DNA of 64,000 nucleotides from Wenyingzhuangia gilva (GTDB lineage: Bacteria > Bacteroidota > Bacteroidia > Flavobacteriales > Flavobacteriaceae). Below are positions 15,536 through 23,468 of this stretch, piece by piece (the stretch's first letter is position 1; each line of letters opens with the position of its first letter). The stretch lies in contig NZ_JAUMIT010000004.1 in the NCBI RefSeq assembly GCF_030519655.1, positions 186,001-250,000 of the forward strand. Reading direction: 5' to 3'. The notes beneath the pieces were generated by a model that did no database searches, had not been told where the DNA came from, and saw only the letters and a list, made by a program, of their open reading frames with translations. The position numbers and the translations under genes were made by a program.

Positions 15536-17221
15536 TTATTTGTAAAAGCTAGCTTCGTAAGTTTTGGTATTTCCTAATACATCTTGAATTTTAAGCTTAA
15601 AAGCATGCTGTTGTTGGGTAGCTTTTAAATCTTCTAAGTCAAAAAATAATCTGTTTTTTTTAGGTTGATACTCCATTAAAATCCATTTTCCATCAATGGT
15701 AGCGTAATAGTTTTTGATGTCAGTTTCTTTGTCTTTTATATGAATACTCAACGTTTTATGATTGCTTATATTTTGTTTGTTATAAAAGCTAGGTTTGTAA
15801 ATAATTGGGGGAATACTATCAAATTTTAAATAGAAATCACCTAAATATTTTGTGTTGGTATATATTTTATTGTCTTTTCTGTAAGTACTTACATAATTAT
15901 AGTGACGTCCACTTTTATAGGCAAAATACACATACTTTTTTTCATTGGCAGATAAACTATCTGTAAAATACGTTAACGTATAATTTTTGTTTAAGGGTAA
16001 ATTGGGTTTGTGAACATGAACGGCATTTTTACTCACACGATAGTCTAAATAAACATCCTCGTAAAAAGTGTTTTTAGGGAATCTAATTTCTGAATTCCCT
16101 TGTTTAAACACTGTATATTTATTTTGATTTACAAAATAAGGCGTTTCTAAATTTTCCTTAATAATAGGAGTGATGATTTTATTCCCTTTGATAGGAACTC
16201 TAATAATGGTAGTATTATTAGCAAAATCTTTTACAATAATTTCTACACGATAATGTTCTTGGTCTTTAATTTGTAAAAAACCTTTGTTTTGATCTGTTTT
16301 GTAAATAGACAATCTATTAGACGGATCTATATAAGTTTTTTGATATTTTTTACGATGCTTTGCATAATATCCATAATCAATTAACAAATTGATGTATTTA
16401 CTTTCATCAAAAGCAAAAGTTTCTAAATCGTGATGATAGACCAAAGTATCGTTTACAGTCATATCAATACTATAAACCCCATTTTTATTGGGAGCATTGT
16501 TCAGTAAATCATGTGTGTTGATTTGTAGCCCAATTGTTCCGATAGCTTCTACTTCATCAGAAACAAATAAGTGACTGTTTATTTTTTCTACATGAATATT
16601 TTGAGCTACAGGAATTTGATTTACCGCAGCATTTTCTCCTATAGGAGTAACTCTTAGTCCACCAAAATGAGGGGTGATGTTGTCAGGAACCTCTAATCCA
16701 AATAACAATGGATTGATGATTTTTTCTGTTTTGGTATCCCTAATTTCAAAATGTAAATGAGGAGCTGTAGATCCTCCAGAATTTCCAGAATAGGCAATAA
16801 TCTCATTTTTTTCTAAAGCCAATTCGTCCCTATTTGGAAAAACTTGAATTTCAAAAGACTCTTTTTCGTATTGTTTCTGTTTGATGTATTTTTCAATTTT
16901 ATCACTAAACTTTTGTAAGTGTCCATAAACGGTTGTATATCCGTTAGGATGGGTAACATAAATGGCTTTTCCATATCCCCAAAGTGAAATTTTAATTCTA
17001 GAAACATATCCTTCTTTGGCTACATGAACTTCTTTTCCACTAATTCCTTTTGTTTTGATGTCTATTCCAGAATGAAAATGATTGGTTCTTAATTCACCAA
17101 AAGTTCCAGCAAGAATGATAGGGAAGTCCAATGGATTTCTAAAATCATTTTTAGGGTATTTTTGTTGACTAAATGTGATACAAAAAGTAAGTAAGTTGAC
17201 TAAAAAGAGATGTTTTTTCAA
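15536..17221 (-). CDS. M23-family metallopeptidase (LytM-like), exported
   Basis: A 561-residue protein with a signal peptide (HLFLVNLLTFCITFSQ) and an M23 zinc-peptidase domain about residues 25-175. Zinc ligands are visible in NHFHSGIDIKT (HxxxD) and TAPHLHFEIRD (HxH), with the associated AYSGNSGGS loop. Intact ligands mean it is probably active on peptidoglycan cross-links. About 380 further residues form an uncharacterised C-terminal extension rich in beta strands. The start codon is TTG at 17221; a TAnnTTTG box 24 bases upstream leaves no room for a longer version. It is the first gene of an operon with the TonB-dependent receptor. Confidence 0.9.
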   Translation of the reverse strand: MKKHLFLVNLLTFCITFSQQKYPKNDFRNPLDFPIILAGTFGELRTNHFHSGIDIKTKGISGKEVHVAKEGYVSRIKISLWGYGKAIYVTHPNGYTTVYGHLQKFSDKIEKYIKQKQYEKESFEIQVFPNRDELALEKNEIIAYSGNSGGSTAPHLHFEIRDTKTEKIINPLLFGLEVPDNITPHFGGLRVTPIGENAAVNQIPVAQNIHVEKINSHLFVSDEVEAIGTIGLQINTHDLLNNAPNKNGVYSIDMTVNDTLVYHHDLETFAFDESKYINLLIDYGYYAKHRKKYQKTYIDPSNRLSIYKTDQNKGFLQIKDQEHYRVEIIVKDFANNTTIIRVPIKGNKIITPIIKENLETPYFVNQNKYTVFKQGNSEIRFPKNTFYEDVYLDYRVSKNAVHVHKPNLPLNKNYTLTYFTDSLSANEKKYVYFAYKSGRHYNYVSTYRKDNKIYTNTKYLGDFYLKFDSIPPIIYKPSFYNKQNISNHKTLSIHIKDKETDIKNYYATIDGKWILMEYQPKKNRLFFDLEDLKATQQQHAFKLKIQDVLGNTKTYEASFYK

Positions 17222-17244
17222 AAAAATGCATTTAAGGGTTACAC

Positions 17245-17252
17245 AAAAATAT
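17245..17252 (-). promoter_or_regulatory. Candidate -7 box (TAnnTTTG) of the M23-receptor operon
   Basis: On the minus strand TATTTTTG matches the consensus exactly and predicts a short leader before the TTG start at 17221. Confidence 0.5.
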
Positions 17253-17330
17253 TATAATATCTTAAAATACACTTATAAAAGTCTGAGAAACAAACTTTAT
17301 AATGAATTTTACAATTTAGTGTATAAAAAA

Positions 17331-17360
17331 TTGGATTTAAGAATAACAATGCTATTTTTG
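17331..17360 (+). promoter_or_regulatory. Promoter of the zapB-like/zapA operon
   Basis: TTG at 17331-17333 and TATTTTTG at 17353-17360 are separated by 19 bases, matching the flavobacterial -33/-7 promoter (TTG, then TAnnTTTG). This is the best-formed promoter in the window. It serves the coiled-coil gene at 17387, zapA and possibly the RNA and rny downstream. Confidence 0.7.
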
Positions 17361-17386
17361 TATATAAGGTTTTAGCGATATTAACT

Positions 17387-17677
17387 ATGGGAAGTCAACA
17401 AAATATCATTGCCTCGTTAGAGGCTAATATTGAACAACTTCTAGAGCGCTACGAGTTTTTACAAAAAGAAAATCAGATTTTATCTAATAGTAATTTTGTG
17501 TTACAGCAGACTAATAAAGGATTGGAAGACGAAATTTCTTTTTACAAAGAACAGTTGCAAGTGTTAAAAATTGCTAAAACTATAGGAGGTAGTGAAGGAT
17601 ATAAGAAGGATACGAAAGCTAAAATTGATTTTTTAGTTGCAGAAATAGATCAATGTATTAAAGAATTAAATACATAA
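17387..17677 (+). CDS. Coiled-coil protein upstream of zapA (ZapB-like)
   Basis: A 96-residue protein that is almost entirely helical coiled coil, with heptad-spaced leucines and isoleucines (IIASLEANIEQLLERYEFLQ, LEDEISFYKEQLQVL). It lies 11 bases upstream of zapA with a strong promoter before it. The position and size match a small coiled-coil gene commonly found before zapA in flavobacteria, so a role with the FtsZ ring, analogous to ZapB, is a reasonable inference. There is no direct sequence motif that proves it. Cytoplasmic; no membrane segment. Confidence 0.7.
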   Translation: MGSQQNIIASLEANIEQLLERYEFLQKENQILSNSNFVLQQTNKGLEDEISFYKEQLQVLKIAKTIGGSEGYKKDTKAKIDFLVAEIDQCIKELNT

Positions 17678-17688
17678 GCTCTTTTAAA

Positions 17689-17985
17689 ATGGCGGATACA
17701 TACAAAATTAATGTAGCAATAGGAGGTAGAAATTATCCCATTTCTGTAAAATCTACAGAAGAAGAACAAGGGGTAAGAGCCGCTGCTGTAAACATTAATA
17801 AGTTAATAGCAGATTATGAAAGTAATTATGCTGTAAATGATAAACAAGATGTTTTAGCCATGTGTGCCTTGCAGTTTGCTTCTATTTTAGAAGTAAATAA
17901 GGTCATCAAAGAAGAAGAAAATAATGCAATAACAACTAAATTGTCAAAATTAAATAGTAAATTAGAATCGTATCTAGATAAATAG
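17689..17985 (+). CDS. zapA: Cell division protein ZapA
   Basis: ZapA bundles FtsZ filaments and stabilises the Z-ring. The 98-residue protein has the N-terminal beta-alpha domain (YKINVAIGGRNYPISVKSTE) with the conserved EEQGVRAAAVNINKLI helix and a C-terminal coiled coil (EVNKVIKEEENNAITTKLSK) used for dimerisation. Length and order are normal. It is second in an operon with the coiled-coil gene. The following gap contains a probable 6S RNA, the same gene order as zapA-ssrS in many bacteria. Confidence 0.92.
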   Translation: MADTYKINVAIGGRNYPISVKSTEEEQGVRAAAVNINKLIADYESNYAVNDKQDVLAMCALQFASILEVNKVIKEEENNAITTKLSKLNSKLESYLDK

Positions 17986-18010
17986 AAAGTTCTTTACATA
18001 GAAATAAAAA

Positions 18011-18175
18011 CACTGCCTACTTTGGTTTTCGTTTGATAAACTCAACACTATATCTTTAAAAAGGATGAGTCTATTGTGTTAAAGCGAGCTGTATTTTGTA
18101 CAGATACTTGATCACAATGTTAGTCCTAAAACATGTTTTTTGGAGTTTATAAAACTAACCTCAGTAGGTTTTTTT
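18011..18175 (+). ncRNA. ssrS: 6S RNA candidate (6S-Flavo type)
   Basis: The 214-base gap between zapA and rny folds as one long rod. CCTACT (18016-18021) pairs with AGTAGG (18163-18168), GGTT (18024-18027) with AACC (18157-18160), and ATAAACTC (18036-18043) with GAGTTTAT (18143-18150). Inside lie a hairpin AACAC/GTGTT (18044-18048 and 18076-18080) and a second one, CTGTA/TACAG. The final stem is followed by seven T (18169-18175), which would end the transcript. A long closed rod with an internal bubble is how 6S RNA binds the housekeeping RNA polymerase and inhibits it in stationary phase. The location next to zapA matches known 6S genes. No separate promoter is obvious, so it may be processed from the zapA transcript. 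Confidence 0.72.
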
Positions 18176-18199
18176 ATATATATAATTTAACTCAAACTA

Positions 18200-19759
18200 A
18201 TGAATACAATCATAATACTCGTTGCTATTGCGGCCTTAATCGTAGGGTTTATAGTAGCAAAAATGCTAGAGAAGTTTAAGGCTTCTCAAATAACGGTTCA
18301 GGCAGAAAAAGAAGCTGCTTCTATTGTTAAAGAAGCAAAATTGACTGCAGAAACTGTTAAGAAAGATAAAATTTTACAAGCCAAAGAAAAGTTTATTGAG
18401 CTTAAAGCTGAACATGAAAAAGTAATTTTATCTAGAGAGAAAAAAGTTGCCGAATCTGAAAAAAGGGCAAAGGATAGAGAAACCTCTCTAAATAAAGAAA
18501 TAGAACGTGAGAAGAAATTAAACAAATCTCTTGAAGAAAAAGAATCTGATTATGCGTACCGTTTAGAGTTTTTAGAAAAGAAACAAGCAGAGTTAGATAA
18601 AATGCACAAAAAGCAAGTAGATATGCTTGAGTCTATTTCTGGTTTGTCTGCTGATGAAGCCAAAATACAATTGGTAGATTCTTTAAAAGCTGAAGCCAAA
18701 ACAGATGCCATGGCTTATATAAGAGATACTCTGGAAGAGGCAAAATTAACAGCAGAGCAAGATGCTCGTCAATTAATTTTAAACACCATTCAGAGAGTGG
18801 GAGTAGAGCAATCTATAGAAAACTGTGTGTCTGTGTTTAATATAGAATCAGACGATGTAAAAGGTCGTATTATCGGTCGTGAAGGTCGTAATATTAGAGC
18901 GATTGAAGCTGCTACGGGAGTTGAAATTATTGTAGATGATACACCAGAAGCAATTATTCTTTCTTGTTTTGACCCTGTTCGTAGAGAAATTGCTCGTTTG
19001 TCTATGCATAAATTGGTGACAGATGGCCGTATTCACCCTGCTAGAATTGAAGAAGTAGTAGAGAAAACAGAAAAACAAATTAACCAAGAAATTATAGAAG
19101 TTGGTAAACGTACAGTGATTGATTTAGGAATTCACGGTTTACATCCAGAATTGATTAAAACCATTGGACGTATGAAATTCCGTTCATCATATGGACAAAA
19201 CTTATTACAACACTCTAGAGAAGTTGCTAATCTTTGTGGATTGATGGCAGCTGAATTAGGGCTGAATGTGAAGGCTGCAAAAAGAGCAGGATTGTTACAT
19301 GATATAGGTAAAGTGCCAGATACTGAAAGTGAATTACCACACGCATTATTGGGGATGGAATGGGCAGAGAAATATGGTGAAAAACCAGATGTTTGTAATG
19401 CCATTGGAGCACACCACGATGAAATTGAAATGAAGACCATGTTAGCACCAATTGTTCAAGTTTGTGATGCAATATCAGGAGCAAGACCAGGAGCAAGACG
19501 TCAGGTATTAGATTCATACATTCAAAGATTAAAAGACTTAGAAGATTTAGCATTTGGATTCACTGGAGTTCAAAAAGCTTATGCGATTCAAGCAGGACGT
19601 GAATTACGTGTATTGGTTGAAAGTAATAAAGTAACAGATGAGCAAGCTTCAGATTTATCATTTAATATTTCTCAAAAAATACAAACTGAAATGACTTATC
19701 CAGGTCAGGTAAAAGTTACGGTAATTAGAGAAACAAGAGCGGTGAATGTAGCGAAGTAA
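18200..19759 (+). CDS. rny: Ribonuclease Y
   Basis: RNase Y is a membrane-anchored endoribonuclease that starts mRNA decay. The 519-residue protein has an N-terminal membrane helix ([20 protein letters not shown]), a long coiled coil (about residues 30-200, rich in Lys and Glu), a KH RNA-binding domain ([19 protein letters not shown], about 215-280) and an HD phosphohydrolase domain ([13 protein letters not shown] and [13 protein letters not shown], about 330-430) carrying the metal ligands. All catalytic elements are intact. It is preceded by the 6S RNA candidate and followed by a perfect terminator hairpin. Confidence 0.97.
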   Translation: MNTIIILVAIAALIVGFIVAKMLEKFKASQITVQAEKEAASIVKEAKLTAETVKKDKILQAKEKFIELKAEHEKVILSREKKVAESEKRAKDRETSLNKEIEREKKLNKSLEEKESDYAYRLEFLEKKQAELDKMHKKQVDMLESISGLSADEAKIQLVDSLKAEAKTDAMAYIRDTLEEAKLTAEQDARQLILNTIQRVGVEQSIENCVSVFNIESDDVKGRIIGREGRNIRAIEAATGVEIIVDDTPEAIILSCFDPVRREIARLSMHKLVTDGRIHPARIEEVVEKTEKQINQEIIEVGKRTVIDLGIHGLHPELIKTIGRMKFRSSYGQNLLQHSREVANLCGLMAAELGLNVKAAKRAGLLHDIGKVPDTESELPHALLGMEWAEKYGEKPDVCNAIGAHHDEIEMKTMLAPIVQVCDAISGARPGARRQVLDSYIQRLKDLEDLAFGFTGVQKAYAIQAGRELRVLVESNKVTDEQASDLSFNISQKIQTEMTYPGQVKVTVIRETRAVNVAK

Positions 19760-19777
19760 TCTTTTATTTATCATATA

Positions 19778-19815
19778 AAAAAAGCGTTTTTAGAAATTTC
19801 TAAAAACGCTTTTTT
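19778..19815. terminator. Rho-independent terminator after rny (38-bp perfect palindrome)
   Basis: The sequence is perfectly self-complementary about its centre at 19796/19797, with a GC-containing stem AAAAAAGCGTTTTTAGAAA and a T tract at the right end. It is also functional in the reverse direction, and serves rny and the convergent xerD. Confidence 0.88.
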
Positions 19816-19857
19816 GTTTGTTGATTTGTGTATTCGTTGAATTGAGAATTTGTTTTT

Positions 19858-19926
19858 TCACTACTCACTACTCACTACTCACTACTCACTACTCACTACT
19901 CACTACTCACTACTCACTACTCACTA
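19858..19926. repeat. Tandem heptamer repeat (unit CTCACTA), nine full copies plus a partial one
   Basis: Nine exact copies of a 7-bp unit (19864-19926) follow a 6-base partial copy. On the minus (coding) strand the unit reads TAGTGAG, and the xerD stop codon TAG (19924-19926) is the first triplet of the array. Stop codons TAG and TGA therefore recur in every frame. The same unit recurs at 52177-52216. Confidence 0.95.
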
Positions 19927-20820
19927 ATTCCTCGCTCTAGGATGATATTTATTCACAACCTCACTCAGTTTGGTTTTGTCAACATGTAAATAAATTTCGG
20001 TAGTGGTTATGCTTTCGTGTCCTAATAAAGCTTGAATCACAGTTAGGTCAGCACCACCATTAAGTAAATGACTTGCAAAAGAATGCCTAAAGGTGTGTGG
20101 ACTAATTGTTTTTTTGATGTTTGCTTTTTCTGCCAATTGTTTAATAATGGTAAAAATCATCACTCTTGTTAGTTGATTTCCCCTTCTGTTTAAAAACAAT
20201 ATATCTTCTTTTCCTTTGTTTGGTGGTGTTAAAGGTCTTTGTTGATTGATATAATTACTAATGATATTTTCGGTGTACAAGTTTGTAGGAACCAAACGTT
20301 GTTTGTTTCCTTTTCCAGTAATTTTTATAAAACCTTCATCAAAATATAAATCAGAAATTTTTAGGTTGATGAGTTCACTGACACGTAATCCACATCCGTA
20401 TAAAGTTTCTAAAATAGCTCTATTTCTTTCTCCTTGTGGATGAGATAAATCAATGGCATCAATAATTTTATTGATTTCTTCTTCGGATAAAGTATCAGGA
20501 AGTTTTAGTCCTATTTTTGGAGATTCAATAATATCCATGGGGTTATCTTCTCTGTAATTTTCAATCAACAAATAATCAAAAAAGGAAGAAAGACCAGAGA
20601 TCAATCTAGCTTGAGATCTGGCTTTATGTGTTTTAGAGTAATGATAAATAAAGTTTTGTAAATCAGCCGTTGTAATATTTAAAGGGGTGATTTCTGATTC
20701 AGAAAAATAAACTTTGAGTTTTTCACAATCCCCCTGATAGTTGATAATGGTATTTTGAGATAATCCTTTCTCTATGAGTAGGTATTGGGTAAATTCTTTG
20801 ATGTAGGAGTTCCAGTTCAT
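19924..20820 (-). CDS. xerD: Site-specific tyrosine recombinase XerD/XerC
   Basis: XerC/XerD resolve chromosome dimers at dif near the terminus, with FtsK. The 298-residue protein has the N-terminal SAM-like core-binding domain (residues 1-100) and the catalytic domain with all tyrosine-recombinase residues: Arg146 (GCGLRVSEL), Lys170 (TGKGNKQRLVP), His242 and Arg245 (PHTFRHSFASH), His268 (LLGHESITTT) and nucleophile Tyr277 (TEIYLHV). The opening (SYIKEFTQYLLIEKGLSQNT) is more XerD-like than XerC-like, but the paralogue assignment is not certain. No att sites, excisionase or phage genes accompany it, so it is a housekeeping gene. Its stop codon is part of a heptamer array. Confidence 0.93.
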   Translation of the reverse strand: MNWNSYIKEFTQYLLIEKGLSQNTIINYQGDCEKLKVYFSESEITPLNITTADLQNFIYHYSKTHKARSQARLISGLSSFFDYLLIENYREDNPMDIIESPKIGLKLPDTLSEEEINKIIDAIDLSHPQGERNRAILETLYGCGLRVSELINLKISDLYFDEGFIKITGKGNKQRLVPTNLYTENIISNYINQQRPLTPPNKGKEDILFLNRRGNQLTRVMIFTIIKQLAEKANIKKTISPHTFRHSFASHLLNGGADLTVIQALLGHESITTTEIYLHVDKTKLSEVVNKYHPRARN

Positions 20821-20915
20821 TATAAAGTAAAAATAAGGATTATATACTTAGAAATAACAAGTGTTTTTTAATGTGATATTATAATTATGTTTACTGTATT
20901 ACCCTTGTTTTTTCT

Positions 20916-20923
20916 TATTTTTG
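20916..20923 (+). promoter_or_regulatory. Candidate -7 box (TAnnTTTG) of aroQ and the polysaccharide array
   Basis: TATTTTTG matches the consensus exactly and lies 24 bases before the ATG at 20948. It overlaps the alternative TTG start at 20921, which could not be in the transcript. This is probably the main promoter for the 28-kb array that follows. Confidence 0.55.
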
Positions 20924-20947
20924 ACATTAATCAATATTTTGACAATG

Positions 20948-21364
20948 ATGAGAATTTTAATATTAAATGGTCCCAATTTAAATTTGTTAGGAAAAAGAGA
21001 ACCAGAGATTTATGGCTCAGAAACTTTTGAACAATTTTTCGAAACACTAAAAGATAAATATTCAGATATCACATTAGAATATTTTCAATCGAATAGTGAA
21101 GGAATATTGGTAGATAAAATTCATGAAGTAGGTTTTACCTACGACGGAATTGTTATGAATGCAGGAGCCTACACGCATACTTCTGTAGCTATTGCAGATG
21201 CAATTAGTGGGGTGACTACTCCGGTAGTAGAAGTGCATATTTCTAATACACACAAAAGAGAAACTTTTAGACATAAATCTTTTTTATCTCCCGTTTGTAA
21301 AGGAGTGATTTTAGGTTTTGGATTAAAGAGTTATGAATTAGGTGTGGAGAGTTTTATAAAGTAA
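20948..21364 (+). CDS. aroQ: 3-dehydroquinate dehydratase, type II
   Basis: AroQ dehydrates 3-dehydroquinate to 3-dehydroshikimate in the shikimate pathway. The type II signature is clear: LILNGPNLNLLGKREPEIYG, the catalytic tyrosine in this segment, NAGAYTHTSVAIADAI with the histidine, and VEVHISNTHKRETFR. Two starts, 20945 and 20948, differ by one residue; the latter gives the usual MRILILNG opening. A longer TTG start at 20921 overlaps the promoter box. It lies only three bases before the ABC permease gene, so it appears to be the first gene of the polysaccharide transcription unit even though its pathway is unrelated. Confidence 0.93.
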   Translation: MRILILNGPNLNLLGKREPEIYGSETFEQFFETLKDKYSDITLEYFQSNSEGILVDKIHEVGFTYDGIVMNAGAYTHTSVAIADAISGVTTPVVEVHISNTHKRETFRHKSFLSPVCKGVILGFGLKSYELGVESFIK

Positions 21365-21367
21365 ACA

Positions 21368-22219
21368 ATGAACAAAGAACAAAGTTGGTTATACGAAATA
21401 ACCCCAAAAAACAATCTTTTTGATTTAAACTTAAAGGAAGTTTGGCGTTATAGAGATTTGTTATTTCTTTTTGTGAAAAGAGATGTGGTAACAATGTATA
21501 AGCAAACCATATTAGGACCTTTGTGGTATTTAATTCAACCTTTGTTTACCTCAATAATCTTTACGTTGGTATTTAACAAAATTGCCAATATCAGTACTGG
21601 GGGGATACCCCCTTTTTTATTCAATTTGGCAGGGATTACCAGTTGGAATTATTTTAAAGATTGTTTGACAGAAACCTCAGATACCTTTAAGAAGAATCAA
21701 GCCATTTTTGGGAAGGTTTATTTTCCTAGGGTTATCATGCCAATGTCAGTAGTCATCTCAAATCTATTAAAGTTCGGAATTCAATTCGGAATTTTTGTTT
21801 GTTTTTACGTGTATTTTGTTTTTAAAGGTAGCTCAATTAGTCCCAATATGTACATGCTAACATATCCTGTTGTATTGTTATGTATGGCGATGTTAGGATT
21901 AGGATTAGGAATGATTACATCATCAATGGTTACTAAATACAGAGACTTAACTTTTTTAATTTCTTTCGGAGTCCAACTTCTAATGTACGTTTCATTAGTG
22001 AGTTTGCCCTACAGTTTATTTAAGGAAAACAATTTAACCTGGGCAGTTGATTATAATCCTGTAGCGCATATTATTGAGTATAGTAGATATGTGATGTTAG
22101 GTGAGGGGTCAGTGAGTCAGTTTGGAATATTATATACGATAGGGATTTCGATATTTGTTTTCTTTTTTGGGATTTTAGTTTTTAATAAAACTGAAAAAAG
22201 TTTTATAGATACGATATAA
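21368..22219 (+). CDS. wzm: ABC polysaccharide exporter, permease (Wzm-like)
   Basis: A 283-residue ABC-2 type membrane permease with about six helices. The N-terminal cytosolic segment (LKEVWRYRDLLFLFVKRDVV) and TILGPLWYLIQPLFTSIIFT are typical of Wzm/TagG/KpsM proteins that form the channel for undecaprenyl-linked polysaccharide. It follows aroQ by three bases and precedes its ATPase partner by one base, as these pairs normally do. It would export finished or growing chains across the inner membrane. Homologues in teichoic acid and O-antigen systems are equally similar by eye; the neighbours favour an O-antigen/capsule role. Confidence 0.92.
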   Translation: MNKEQSWLYEITPKNNLFDLNLKEVWRYRDLLFLFVKRDVVTMYKQTILGPLWYLIQPLFTSIIFTLVFNKIANISTGGIPPFLFNLAGITSWNYFKDCLTETSDTFKKNQAIFGKVYFPRVIMPMSVVISNLLKFGIQFGIFVCFYVYFVFKGSSISPNMYMLTYPVVLLCMAMLGLGLGMITSSMVTKYRDLTFLISFGVQLLMYVSLVSLPYSLFKENNLTWAVDYNPVAHIIEYSRYVMLGEGSVSQFGILYTIGISIFVFFFGILVFNKTEKSFIDTI

Positions 22220-22220
22220 T

Positions 22221-23468
22221 ATGGAAGAGAGCAATGTGATATTAAAAGTAGAAAACATCTCTAAACAATATCGATTAGGAACTTTAGGAACAGGAACCAT
22301 TAGTCATGATTTAAATAGATGGTGGCACCAAATAAGAGGAAAAGAAGATCCTTATCTTAAAATTGGAGAAACTAATGATAGGTCTACAAAAGGAACCTCT
22401 GAATATGTATGGGCTTTAAAGGATATTTCTTTTGAAGTAAAAAAAGGAGAGATTATAGGAATCATTGGAAAGAATGGAGCAGGGAAGTCTACTTTATTAA
22501 AAATTTTATCTAGAGTAACAGGACCAACTACAGGAAGTATTAAAACCAAAGGTAGAATAGCTTCTTTACTAGAAGTAGGGACTGGTTTTCATCCTGAAAT
22601 GACAGGACGTGAAAATGTATATTTAAACGGAGCAATTTTAGGAATGACCCAAAAAGAGATCAACGCTAAAATTGATGAAATTATTGCTTTTTCAGGTTGT
22701 GAACGTTATATAGATACACCTACTAAACGTTATTCTAGTGGAATGACCGTGCGTTTGGCATTTGCGGTGGCAGCTTTTTTAGAACCTGATATTTTAGTGG
22801 TAGATGAAGTTTTAGCAGTGGGGGATGCAGAGTTCCAGAAAAAAGCCATTGGTAAAATGCAAGACATTTCTAATAGTGAGGGAAGAACTGTATTGTTTGT
22901 GAGTCATGATATGACAGCAATTAGAAGTTTGTGTCCAACTACGATAATGCTTAAAAATGGTAGTGTGTATAAAATTGGAAGTACAGATGAAGTTATTGAT
23001 GAATATTTAAAGATTTCCGTTTCCGAGCATGATGAAAATTTAAAAAAATCTAAATTCATAAAAGAAATTTCTCTTGAGACTAATACAATCAATATTTTAG
23101 ATAAACTCAGTGTTGAGTTAAAGTTTAGGGATAGATTTGAAGAAAAAATCAACTACTGTTTTATAGGTGTTGAAAATATGGATCAAAAAAGAATATTTTC
23201 TATAGGAACTCATTTAGATAAAGAATTTTCAGGAGATTTTAAGCCAAATGATAAATTAATTTGTACCATAGATAATGTTAATTTGATACAAGGAAGTTAT
23301 AAAGCTATGGTGGCTATTGGAACCAATATTCCTAGAGCAAATTTAGAAGTAATTCATGACGCTTTTTCATTCAAAGTTATCAATAATGATGTGTTTGAAA
23401 ATGGAATGTCTCTTAATAGGCAACAAGGTGAGATAATTTATAAATCAAAATGGCTGATAAATGAATAA
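22221..23468 (+). CDS. wzt: ABC polysaccharide exporter, ATPase with C-terminal chain-binding domain (Wzt-like)
   Basis: A 415-residue ATPase. The nucleotide-binding domain (about 1-265) has Walker A GKNGAGKSTLLKILS, signature YSSGMTVRLAFAVAAF, Walker B DILVVDEVLAVGD and the switch histidine in FVSHDM. The last 150 residues form a separate beta-rich domain resembling the Wzt C-terminal carbohydrate-binding module, which recognises the end group of the chain and thereby couples termination to export. The presence of this domain suggests that chain ends are modified, as in O8/O9a-type systems. It overlaps the next gene by eight bases. Confidence 0.93.
   Translation: MEESNVILKVENISKQYRLGTLGTGTISHDLNRWWHQIRGKEDPYLKIGETNDRSTKGTSEYVWALKDISFEVKKGEIIGIIGKNGAGKSTLLKILSRVTGPTTGSIKTKGRIASLLEVGTGFHPEMTGRENVYLNGAILGMTQKEINAKIDEIIAFSGCERYIDTPTKRYSSGMTVRLAFAVAAFLEPDILVVDEVLAVGDAEFQKKAIGKMQDISNSEGRTVLFVSHDMTAIRSLCPTTIMLKNGSVYKIGSTDEVIDEYLKISVSEHDENLKKSKFIKEISLETNTINILDKLSVELKFRDRFEEKINYCFIGVENMDQKRIFSIGTHLDKEFSGDFKPNDKLICTIDNVNLIQGSYKAMVAIGTNIPRANLEVIHDAFSFKVINNDVFENGMSLNRQQGEIIYKSKWLINE

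Noticed and set aside
17175-17375. A 66-codon plus-strand reading frame across the M23 peptidase start and the intergenic region
   Set aside because: It overlaps the peptidase N-terminus and two promoter boxes, has no family likeness, and its composition is that of AT-rich non-coding DNA.
19132-19553. Two long antisense open frames inside rny
   Set aside because: They are the opposite-strand shadow of a strongly conserved gene; rny codons alone explain the open frames.
19858-19926. Possible CRISPR array
   Set aside because: The units are 7 bases with no spacers; this is a simple tandem repeat.
19924-20820. Integrase of a mobile element or prophage
   Set aside because: The protein reads as housekeeping XerD/XerC, and no att repeats, excisionase, relaxase or phage genes flank it.
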